DNA of 64,000 bases from Syngnathus acus (taxonomy: Eukaryota; Chordata; Actinopteri; Syngnathiformes; Syngnathidae). Shown one piece after another: positions 1 to 12,100 of the stretch. The DNA lies in NCBI RefSeq assembly GCF_901709675.1, contig NC_051105.1, positions 1,302,001-1,366,000 of the forward strand, read 5' to 3'. Below the pieces are notes generated by a model, which had not been told where the DNA came from, ran no database searches, and saw only the letters and a list, made by a program, of their open reading frames with translations. Both the position numbers and the translations under genes were made by a program. Each line of letters opens with the position of its first letter. Position 1 is the stretch's first letter.

Positions 1-886
1 ACACATTTGATATTTTGTTGAGTTACAGTTGGGAAAACGGGTGGGTGGCTACATCCGGCCATAGTCAGCCAACAAAGTGAGTTGACATTTCAAAGAAAGC
101 CACTTCCATGGCCATTTAGCGCCGGTCCCGACACATTGTACTGCATATTTTCCTTCGTGGCGTACGGGAACGGCAGCACTCTGCGATCGTGCGAGCTACG
201 CCGGTGACCGGCTGCTGCCCCGGACTATCAATTGTGCCCTTAAATGATCAGACGCCCTCGCTGATAATGCTAATCTCCGCAGCCGACACCAGCGCAGCTC
301 TGCTTAGCTTTGACGTGATAGTGGTTGTGTCATTTCACACTTGATGGGTGGGCAGGCCCAACTATTTGGATACAAGCAATTACAAAGTCGATTTTCTGTA
401 AGACGCCCAAAAGTAGTGAGTGTTGGCACTTTGTTGCTGCCTGCTAACGTGCTTGTGTGTTCCCGTTGCTTGGTCATGCTGAGTGACATGAAGGAAACGC
501 ATTAGCGCAATCAAAAAAAAAAAAAGCCCCTCCTTCTGCACCCCTGCCTGGAGGCAAAACGCAATGTCCACCGCAATGTTAGAGGAAGGAAACGCTGACG
601 CATTCTTTTCGCACAAGTAGTGCTCTGAGAGCTCCTTTTAAGGAAAAGACCCTCAGTTCCATTCATTGGCGAGTAGAGCGATGGCAATGTTCTCTAAACA
701 CGACGAGAAATACATCCCATAATTCACAGATTTTTACCGTTTGGAAACAAAACGTTGAAGTAGTACAGATGAGTGGTGAGGTTTTGCTGTGTCAGCGCCT
801 GCGTTTGGCATGTGTATAGATAGATCCAAATGCCCCGATCATAACCATTTCCTTTTCCTCTGTTTTTGTTCCTGTTGCCCCGACAG
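1..886. other. No gene recognised (upstream or intronic lrrfip1 sequence)
   Basis: No coding exon can be supported here. The first recognisable lrrfip1 exon begins at 887 in phase 0 and needs at least one upstream coding exon. I could not find that exon in this stretch, so it probably lies beyond the left edge and this DNA is probably lrrfip1 intron. Confidence 0.5.
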
Positions 887-3094
887 GCCGAGGCCCGACT
901 GGCAGCCAAGAGGGCAGCGAGGGCGGAAGCCAGAGAGATCCGCATGCGGGAGCTTGAGAGGCAACAAAAAGAGGTAAACAAAATGACAATTGGCTCCAAA
1001 TGAGCTTTTCTTTTGTCCTTCCAAATTGGGCCTGAGCCAAGTTTTGAACCCAGAACCGACAAACATGTCAGTGGCGTTATTTTCTGCATTCCTCACTTGT
1101 TGTTTCTGTGGCCTTTCTTTTCTGGTTTAGCACGTCTGATCTCTACCAAGGGGGCTTTTTTTAGCTCCCTATTATTAGCGTCACTTAATCTCATCCATGC
1201 AGACAGACCCCGCCCCCCCAATTTGCTGCGACTTAGCTATGAAGCGTTAGCGCCATTAGCCTAACAGGTCCTGAAGTCATATGCACGGGATTACTGACCA
1301 TTGTTTTGTGTATGTGCGTTAAATCCCTTAACTCAGTTGTAAAGTAGCTTAGCAGGTTGGGCTCTGCGGTCCAAGTTGCAGTGCCACACTCAGTTTATGT
1401 TGTTGACTCGAGCAATGAGGGCCACGGCACGCCGGCCACCGTCCGTTAGGCCTTTCGTAAAGGAACGCTTTATGCAAAACTGAAGACTTGGACACGACGG
1501 CAGATGTCTTTTTTCAATTGGATCGAGATTGCTTTCCTGAATCCCGTTTGGATTTAAATTGCGACTGGTTCTGTTGAACAATGCGCTCTGTCCCGGTACC
1601 CTGATGTCTACAAAAACGGCCGGGCGTCTCCTAGCGGGGAGGAGACTGAGGGCGGCCTTCGGCAGGCGCCCTCGGAGCCCCCCCGTCCAAAAGGCCAGCA
1701 CGGTGAGTTCAATAGCGTTTGTACAAACATGATAAGCTGATTGATTGATTGTACGACTCCGTCCATGAATGGGCTTACGTGAGCCACTTGGCTTTGGAAC
1801 TAATTAGTGTCCAGACGCGGTTAAGAAAAGCTTTGTCTGGGTTTCTCTTGGGCTTGGTGACCCCGCCCCCTCAGACCCCAAATTGGAGAAACTGCTTGTG
1901 TGTATAGAAAATAATAGACAAAAGCAAAACGATGTCAGGATTTGGGTCCTACCTTAACTACGACATTGATGCGCCGTTCCGTCCCATCGTTGTAAAAATG
2001 TCCGACACCGACCTTCAGCACCCAAATGGCTGATCCGGGACAAACACGCTGTTGAACCGGCAACTCTGCCTCAGTAGCTCATCGGTACAACTTGACCTAA
2101 CAGAACCGGAGCCAGAACATTGGCTTCACAAGGGCATTACTGCTATCCAAGCGAGTGTTAATGAGGTCGCGAAGGGGTAAGTGGCAAATCTGTTCCGTCC
2201 ATTTATTGGGCAAGCACACTGTACAACAGAGATGCTAGTAAATCTGGATTGAAGTGCCGAGTTGCTGGGACGGAAAGGTTGGCAATTAGCACACTGGAGG
2301 CATTTCCGAGTGATACCGCAATAAAATCCAGGGGATACTCCTCTTCCAACTGATCAAACGGATCGTCATGACTTTAGTTCCATTCCCGATCGACAGCCTG
2401 GAACGGAAAAAGTGGCTTAGCCTAGCTTTGCTTAGCTTAGCTTGGCGATCAACTGCCTCAGTAAGCTTGCTCTCACTTGAGAGGTTCTGGCTACAAGCCA
2501 TTTGGAACAGTCAACAACTTAGCCGCATGGGAGCCAGGGCAAAAGTTTGGCCGGCCGGCGGGAGGGAGGGAGGGAGGGAGGGAGGGAGCGAGCCCAATCT
2601 TACGGCTGTCTGCATTCAAAGTACCTGATGCGTGACAAAGTCCAAAATGTGTCACACGGTGATTGGCTGTTGCCTTTCATCCTCCCGTCACTATGACGAC
2701 TATGACACTTTCCCTGAAGGAGGAAGATTGACAGAACAAACTGGCACCGCCCGTTCTGCGATGTTTGGAACAACAAGGTAGAAAACCGTAAGTCGAATTA
2801 GTTCTGTGACAGTGCTCGTATTGAGCGTTTGTGAAAAAATCCCCTCAATGACATACCTAATGGATTGTCTGTCCTTGTTCTTCTTTTGTGTGATCTGTCG
2901 ATGACGTGAAAAGCATCTTATTGGCACAGTAGCGCCACCAACTGATCTCGTCCATCCACTGCAAGGAACCTAATGTTCAAGGAAGCCTCTTGCCTGTATT
3001 GAAAGCATCAGCCTTCATTTGTTACTGGCTGCTCTTTATTCAGTTGCCATTTTCTGACTGGTTTATTTCTGTTTCCGTATTTTTTGACACTCTG

Positions 3095-3137
<43 letters not shown>

Positions 3138-6100
3138 GCCCCGGTTGCTGGTGGTGCGCAGATCTTTCAGGTGCAGAAGGTACGCTTGGTATTCAGTGTG
3201 TGGCCAGTAAATATTGACCACGGTTGAAGTGTTCCATAACTTTTTTTTTTTCTTTAGAAATATTACGGCTTGAATCCTAAAGCAGATGACCGATCAGACA
3301 GCAAATGGGGCGATATTGAGCAATGGATGGTAGCGTTTTTTGTCCTGCGGTGCCACTAACTTTTCATTCACTTCCATGCACGATATTGTTTGGAGTTGTG
3401 ATTTGCGGTGGATTTCTTCTTGTTGGTGTCCCCCTTTAAAAAGCAACACCTCAAAGCTGGAGCTCGCCTGGGCATCTGCCCTCTCGGGCATCTGCCCTCT
3501 CGCGCCCTCGCCCTCTTGCTATGGCCAGCATGCCGTTTGCTGTGTCTGATTTCTCATGTCAGGACTGAGTTTCACTTTCACCAGCAAAGTTTATTTGACT
3601 GCACGCCGATTGTTTGACGAGAAGCGCAACGAAAGAAAAGTAACTGTCAAGAGCGCTTGAAGTCCCTGTAAAGTGAAATCAACTTTCTGAATTCACTTTA
3701 CAGGCTCCTTCATTTCTGATTTATGGACTGAGTTAGTTGTTTGAGGTGAGCTATTACTAATCCTGATGAAAGCAAGCAGAACTTGAGTGCTGATCAAAAG
3801 TGTCACAAAGAGCCCGTCCAGCATCATCGAGTGCTTTAATGTGAACTCTTTCAAATCCATCGTGCGCGTGTGTGTGTGTGACCTGCGACTCTTCATCTCC
3901 TTTTCCCTTCCTTCATCTTTTGCCACCGCCATGCAGGAGGACAGTGAGCGATACTCGCGACCTTCGCACACGCATACGGTTTGTAGACCACGCGGATTTG
4001 TACAATTGTTGACATCTTGCTTCCACAAAGTGGCAAAAATCCAAAACTGACTGACTGACCGATGATGATGGGGCGTAATTAATATTCATTGACAAAAGGT
4101 CATCAGCCCTCCTTTTGAAACGTGTCTCGTTTCTCTCGCAGCTTTCAGATGACGACGAACGGATGTCTGCGGGGAGCCGAGGCAGCGCCAGGGTCAGTAT
4201 CAAATCCATGTCAACACGTTTTCAGATTTCAGTGTGTGGCTATCGTCGAGAATTTCGATTGGTGAAAACACATCGTGCCAAGGTTCGGCGGATTGTTTGC
4301 TCAAGGTTTCGATTGTCTTGATGAAGCTTTTCTTGCGTCGTTGTCGATTTGATGCAAGGATGCCACAAACGCGTCAAAGGACATGCAGGAGTTGTTTGAA
4401 CTCGTAGGTTGCTTTTTAAAAGTGGCACACTTGATGCTTTGGTGTCTCTTGCACAGTCGGAACTTGACGCAGTTTACGGTGCCGGGGTAAGGTCCGACTG
4501 TGGACTGCAAGACTTTGAACGACATGATCATGTGCTGTGCTGTGCTGTGCTGTGCTGTGCTGTGCTGTGCTGTGCTGTGCTGTGCTGTGCTGTGCTGTGC
4601 TGTGCTTCCTTTTTTTTTTTTTTTTAACTGTCTGCGCATGACTTGTGAGCTTGGTGTATAACACCCAAGCCGCCAGTTAATTAATCTTGACAGTTGCTGC
4701 TAACTATGAAGAGAGTACTGCTGAGTTTCACGTTCCTCTTTTGCACATGTTCACACCGTGTGACTCAGAATTTTTTATTTATTTTTTGCTGATTGTGGAT
4801 ATCTCACATTTGGTGGCCTTTTGGTGTTACCTTGGCTGCTTGACAACCTCCCCCCCCCCCTCACATGCGCTGCATGCCGCTGTGTGTATTTCTGAAAGCT
4901 TCTGCTGATCTTTTTTTTTTCTTTCTGCCACACTCAAGGGCTCGTCCTTGCTCTCGCATAAGTCCAAGAAAAAGAAGAAACATAAGCACAAAGATAAGGA
5001 CGTATGTGATTGTCTTGGTAACTGCTGCGGCTTGGCCTAACCTTTGAAAAATGACTTTTGCACTCTTGCCTTGTAGAGGAACGGCCACGATGATGAGCAC
5101 AGTGTTCTATCCAGCCGGGTTAGTAGTTGTCAAAACTCAAAAATCATTCCGTTTCAATCGCATTCGAGGAAATTGAACTCGTAAACTCAGTAAGTGTCAT
5201 TTTGGGGATGACACGTAAATGTCATGTTTCCAGGCTGGGTTGATATGATAAGATTCACCTTGTGACCCAAATGTGACCCGTCATCAGGGGCACTTCTTCC
5301 TGTTCATTGGCAAAAAAAAAAAAGTAGCGCTAATTCCTCCAACGACAGAAAATGGTTCCCCGGTCTTACTGGCGATGTGGTATGTGGGCTCCCTCTCTCA
5401 GGCATCGTACGCCGCCTCATCTGACATGTACAGCCTCAATGGCCTGTCCGCCGCCGCCGCAGGCAGGAACCCGGCTTCGACTGGTTCCTACCAGGTTCGT
5501 ATGGAACAAAGGCCACACACAAAAAAAAAAGGGCTGCCCTCCACTTGCACTTCTGCTGGGAGACTCTTTGGCCAACATCACACTTGGTCAGCCAGTCATA
5601 TCGCATCGGACTTTTTATGGACTGGAGCGTCATCAGTGGCATCGTTCTTAAGCGCCTGATTGAGGGCTTTTCGGCAAACGTTGTGAAACGGAGCGCTTTC
5701 TCACCACTGAATAGAAATGTGTGAATGTGAACATGCTGAATTCAGCGTGAGCAAAAAACGGCCTTGTGGTCTCTATCATGTCGCATGAAATCCAGAGCTC
5801 CTTATACGAGGACGGGCTCTATTCCGGGTCGCGCCAAGTGTCCGGCTCCAACTCTGGCTCCCATATCGTAAGTCTTTTTTTTCTTTTTTGAGGCATGATG
5901 GAATTTTTGGTGTGGCGTGTGAGCTAGTTGAATGATGGAATCATTGTGGCGTGTCATTTGGTTCTTTGGTTTGAGAGCCCTAACAGTGCGTAACTGATGC
6001 TCGCCACCAGACGCGGGTCGGGCTCACACCTAAAAAATGAATTTGTGACTAGCAAGTAGGCAGAGGTTTGTTGTCGTGCCACCAACGTGCTTGCATCTGG

Positions 6101-9100
6101 TGCTAGCCTGAGCATGCGTGTGTCCGTCGCTCCACTACGGCCGGTCGGAAGCCCTAACGACCGTTTCTTTGACAGCCAATAGAGTACGCTAGCTACCGCA
6201 GCAGCTCCAACTCCAGAACTTCCAGTCGGGCCAATTCTGCCCGTACCAGCCCAGTGGTGAGCCTTGCCTGCAACTTTCAAAGATTGGAATATTTTGTTGT
6301 TGTTGTTGTGGTGTCAAGCCCGTCCGTCCTTCCGTCGGTGACCCTTCTAGGACGAGCGCGGTGGCTCTGTTGCCAGTCTGTTGAGAAGCGTTTCCGGTAG
6401 CAGGGGACTCCCCAGGGATCTGGCCAATGTTACCATTCCCGATTTTTTAGACGTGAGTTGTCGCCTACCACGGGTGGCCGCTGTTTTTAGTCTGCCGCGT
6501 CCTTCCTTTTCATCATGCACTTAACCCCACAAAGGTCTTTGTCTTGTCTTGGTGAGTTATGCGTCGGACTGAAATCACTGGAATGCTGAATGCTAAGACA
6601 TTACCCAATGGAGTGACTCTGACTGAAAATGTGACCGGGGCACCTCCGCCATCAAGTGTGAATTTAACCCAAGTTTTGTATGCTGCCTATTTCCGCTAAT
6701 GCACAGGTGTCAAACGAAAAATTGCAAGCAATGTCTCTATTTTGAAGTGACGACAATTTGTCATTTTAGTCATGACACAAAGTTGATGCAAAATTTGTCT
6801 TGGCGGGCCACATGAAATGATGTGGCCCCCGGCCGGGCCTCCCCGGCCGGGCCTTGTGTTTGACACTGATACGCTAATACGTGTGTGTGTGCCAGCTGCT
6901 CTGTCACAACACCCCTGAACTGAAAACCTGATTGTTTTGAAAGCGTGTTTGATGCCGAGTGACCCGAATGAAGGATTTGAGTCCGGTTTGTTTGTCGCAT
7001 GGTTGCGGGCGGGCCCAGCGGCCGGCCTCCGCGTCAGCCTGACTTTGCTCTCATTGCTTTTTATCTTGCTCCACAGGTAGACGACAGGGATTATCCTGAG
7101 AAAGTAAGTGGAACAACAAAACGCTAAGCAGGTTCTCGCGCTACCTTTTTTTGATTTGCGCCACTCGCGTTTTGCAGGGTTCTCGAGCGGCTTCCGCATT
7201 AACGGCGACCACTCTCACCTCCCTCGGCGGGAGTTCCTCACGGAGAGGAAGCGTCGAGAGCGCCCTCACCGTCGATGCGGAAAGTGCCACAAGGGAAATC
7301 AAGGTAGCGCAAGAGAGCGAGCGTCTCTGTAAAGGCGTCCGCACCTTCCTTCCTTCCTGCTTTGCCGCCACCTGATGCGCCTCTTGCTCTTTGCTGCTGC
7401 GCTTTTCACCAGGAAATTCATGAACTGAAGGATCAGATTCAAGATGTGGAGTCCAAGTACAGTCAGAACCTAAAAGAAGTCAAGGTAGAAACCCGAGACT
7501 GTTTGCTCCCCGTTACGGTTTGCGCGCCCGTTGAGAGAAGCCAGTAGACAACTAAAACTCTCGCACACTTTTCTTTTTCATTTTTATTTTATGGCTACTT
7601 AAGTAATGCTCTTGTCATGTGTCCCATGTTAGAATGTGTGCTCATTGCATCAATGCTTTCTCTCATTTCTACGTTTCTGCTTGCACGTCTCGCGGAACTT
7701 TACAGACGGAGGAAGGTGTTGGCTTTTCACTTTCCTTTTCTGAATTCTTTTTTTTACAGGAGGCCTTAGCAGAGGTGGAGGAGAAGTACCGCAAGGCCAT
7801 GGTGTCCAACGCCCAGCTGGACAATGAAAAAAACAACCTGATGTACCAGGTGGACACGCTCAAAGACTCGCTGATGGAACTGGAGGAACTCCTGTCTGAG
7901 TCAAGGCGGCAGTTCGAGGACAAGCTCAAGGTACGGCGCCACGTGCTCGCAACTCTCGACCGCGCTTGGCTTTTTTCTGCACAGGGTACATTGAAATTGT
8001 ATATTGTGACTGCAGGATTTTGAACGTGAGCAACACGCCCACAGTGTGCTTCAGTTCCAGTTCAACGACATGAAGGAGACCCTGAAACAAAGCGAGGAGC
8101 TGCTAAATGTGAGCGTCGACTCGAGTCAACGCGGAAGCGGCGGGAAACTTGCATGCCGGGATTTCATCTCACGCACATTTTCCTTTCCCCACATCAACTC
8201 TGCTTCCTTCTCCGTTGCTCTTCTTTCTTCTCTGGTCACTGTAGGAGATTCGCCAGTTGCGTTTGAAGCAGGAGAGTTTTGCTAGGGAAATAGCCGATCT
8301 CCAAGAAACAGTGGAGTGGAAGGATAAGAAAATTGGGGTACGACCCAATTGTGTATTTGTGTCATCTTCTCGGGCCGCCGGCATGACGTCTTGTCTTTCG
8401 CTTTCCTCTCCGTTGTCAACTGCAAATGTGCTCAGGCCTTAGAGCGACAGAAAGAATACACGGACGCGATCCGAACCGAGCGAGACGATCTCAGAGAAGA
8501 GGTGGTGAAGCTGAAAGATATTCTGAAGGTACTCGGGTTGTTCTTTGACCTTTCTGAGCGAGTGCAGTCTTCCGGGCTTGGTCTTAAAACGTGGAAGTCT
8601 CAAGCATGCTTGCTGGCAAATGAACGGGAAATCTGGACTTTTTGCTTTTGGGCAAATTCCCGAGCTTCTACTTTGACCTACGCCTAGACAATTGCCATGG
8701 ATGACGCTGAATCGGCATTTTTACACCTGTTTACTTTTGTATCAGTACTCCTAAAGTACAGTCGGTCACAATTGAAGGGTATGTGAAGCTTGTGACTGTT
8801 TTTGCCAGAAACACGGAATAGTGCTGGGACCCGACCTGAGCGTCAACGGCGACGCCAACGAGACGGAAACGGACGCGGCCGCCGGCGGAGACGGCGCTTC
8901 GCCGAGCTCCCCGGCGGAGGGGAGCAGCGTGCTTGGTAAAACAAATCATCTTTCCTTCTTTTGCATGGCTTTCCAATAACCCAACCAAAAGATGTTAGTT
9001 TCCAAAATGGACACTTGGAGTCAATTGAGGTAGAACAAATTCAACTCGGATATTTTGTGCTTTTGGACTATCATCTTGAGTTTTCATGCTCCCTCTCTTA

Positions 9101-12100
9101 GTTGTCTGGCAGATCTTAAAGAGGAACCACACACTGCCAGTACGAGTTGCTCAATCAGACCTTTTAGATCTTTGAATGACGTTGATTAGATTCTGTGAAC
9201 GTCCACAAGTATGGGTAGTATTCATTCAAATAAGTCAAGGCTTCTCAAAGTGTGTGTAGTTTCTCTTCAAGTGACATGCTTGGAAAAAGGCACTTTCATC
9301 CTTTACAATCGTTTGAAATCTTCTTCTCATCGTACGTCCAAATGGATATTCTTGGTGCTTCTCGTCAAAATCTCAATGGCAATGTCTTCTCCCTGCCTGC
9401 CTGCCTGTCTTCTACATGTCTCGTGCTCCCGCCCGGGGTCCTCCTCCTCCTCCTCCCTCTATGCGGTTCTCTGAATCAAGCAGGTTCTTAGCTTTGTCTT
9501 CTGCCGCTGCGCTCCTGCTGGAGGTTTCTCTTGAAAAACGCTGTCTCCGTATCAAAGTATGCTCTCCGTGATTTCTCAGGAAGCTCAGACGACTCTGGGT
9601 TGAGAAGTAGAGGCAAGGAAGCGGTGGATCAAGAAGAGCGCGGACAAGTGTTTGAGGAAGGCCAGACGAGCGCCGCCGATAGGCTCTCGGACACTTATGA
9701 GGCGTCCGGCTCCGTGAAAGAAAAGATGGCAAATGCCGTCGTTCAAGACAATGACGCAACGGGTCAAACAGTCACGCGAGTCAACTCTGATTTAGAGGAG
9801 ACAGACGCAATAATGAATGGTAATTTGATAGAAGCTGTCCAAGAATTGTGCCCCCAAGATCAAACAAGTCCCCAAACAAGTTGCCCAGTAGGCGCTAATG
9901 AGTCCGAATCAAGTCGCCAAGAACAAATGAAAGATTCCGAATCGTGTCCCCATCTGGAGCTCCTTCATGAAGAGATGGGAGACGTCGTAGCTTTTGAAGA
10001 AAATTCCCAATCGTGTCCCTTAGATGGTGAATATGCTGAACCGTGTCCCCGTGTGCAAGGCGTTGGAGAACCTCAGTCTGGTCTCCAAGCAGATTTGCAA
10101 TCATCTCCTCAAGAAGATATTCCTCCATCTAAATCCTGTCAAGGGGAAGATGTCAAAACATCTCCCCATGGAGATGGGAAAGATTTCGAATCAAACATTC
10201 AAGACCCAGAATGGTGCCCCCAAGTAGAGGTCAAAAGTTCTGAATGGTGTCCCCAAGTGGAAGATGCAAAGGATGACGGACAAGAAGACGGAAATGATTC
10301 GGAACCGTGTTCCCGAGTACAAGTCGGCCAAGACTCGCAATCTGGTCCGCGAGTCGTGGAGGGCATCGCTGAACTGCAGCAGGAAACTGCTGAAGCAAGC
10401 AGCGGTGACGCAGAAACAAATGTCACCAAGCCTGCCGCCGGTAAGAGCGCAAACGTCCGTGGGAAAAAGAAAAAAAAGAAGAGGAGAGGCAAAAGGAAAG
10501 CTGAGGAACTAAGTCATCAAAGGGACAACAAAGGAGGAAATGGGACCACGGAGCAAGACAAGCTCCAGACAGAAGGCGCAGGAGCACCATTAGCAAACGC
10601 AGACTGTGCTCACGACATCCAGTGCCTTCAAGAAGCCACTCAACAGGCGGAGCCCGCAAACCTTCACCATCTCCAAGAAAGCACGACGGCGCAAATGCTC
10701 CATGCGGATGAGCAAAGCAGTCGACATTTGGAAATGGAAAAAGTAGAAATAGTGCAAGCGCAAGCTCCAAAAGAAAGTTTTGATTCTGCCGAAGCGCAGG
10801 AAGGATCAGATCCCATTTTGGACAAAGACGCCATTATAGATGACACCACCATCGTTTCAGGTCCTGGTGACACGACCTTTGTCCAGAATGAAGTTGAAAC
10901 AAGTTCTCCAACGCTCAACGATAATAAGGAAGACTCCGTAGGCCAGTTGGAAAGCTGCGACGAAGCGGCCTCAGAAAGTCACAATCGGGTGTCTGTGACG
11001 TCTCCCGACGACATCGGCGACGGTCTCCAAGACTCGTCGTCATCGTCTGCGCTACGAGCCGATAGCCTCACGGAGGTTGTTTTCAAACAGCAAACGTTTA
11101 CAAATCAAGAGGATGAGGAGATCTTGAAAAAGGACAACGACCACTTGCTCACTTTTGTCCAGCCGGAGAAATCCTCGCATGACCTTGACGAGGAGGAGAC
11201 TCGGGCCGGACTCGTTGCCGACGGACGGACTTTGCTTTGCGAAGATGGTTTTGTTGACGCTGCCTTGGACACGCTGGAGTCGCAGAAAGTGAGCCATCAA
11301 GTCACGAATGAAAACCTAGCTGCTGCAGAGGAGCATGAAAGCATGGAAGGTGACCATCAAGCCGCCGATCTCCGCGCCTGCCAGCAGGACAGTGGGGAGG
11401 ATGAAGATGAGAAAGGGCATTCCTTTGATTTTGACGACATGGACCTGGACACCGCCGTGGAGACGCTGGGAAATCCTGAGCGGCGGCGAGTTGAGGTGGG
11501 AGATGAAGACGTCGCATCAGATGAGCTCCAAACCGACAAGAACAGAAAGGATAGCGAGGCGGTCGCACCAGAGCAGACAGATGTTGAGATGGCCGTGGAA
11601 GTCCTGCCAGATGAATGTAGTAAGAATAATAATAATAGCAATACTGAAACGCCAACAACGCGGAGAGATGCGCGTGGAGCCGCACCAAACGTTTTGACCA
11701 ATGTAGAAAGCCACGGGAAGGACGGCCAGCCTTCCAACACTGGACTTCCGCAAACCCCGGGCGAAGACCAAATCCCAGCTCAGGCCGCGCCGTTAGCGGT
11801 AGATAGCGTTGAGAATGCGCAAGATGCAAGCGCCACCCTTAGCAACATGGAGGCGCCCGTCTCTGGAAAAGACAGCAAGAAAAATGGAAAGCAGGGAAAA
11901 GGCAAGGGCAAAGATGACTGCAAGGTGACTTAGAGCTTACCTTTCAAAATGACTCTCCGGTGTGATAGGCAGTTTTTTTTCTGATTTGATTGATGGTTGC
12001 ATAGCTTTAGAATAGACATCATGAGCTTTATTAGTTTTATTTTTTGCAAGTTGTATGTGGCAAAAAGCAATGAGAATGAAATTTACAAGCTTTTTCAACA

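Noticed and set aside
4389-4403. 15-nt candidate lrrfip1 exon (ELFEL) between AG and GT
   Set aside because: Splice dinucleotides exist, but there is no family support and the pyrimidine tract is poor.
4301-4664. Frames with STAQH or CCAVL repeats on both strands
   Set aside because: Translations of the (TGTGC)n array; not coding.
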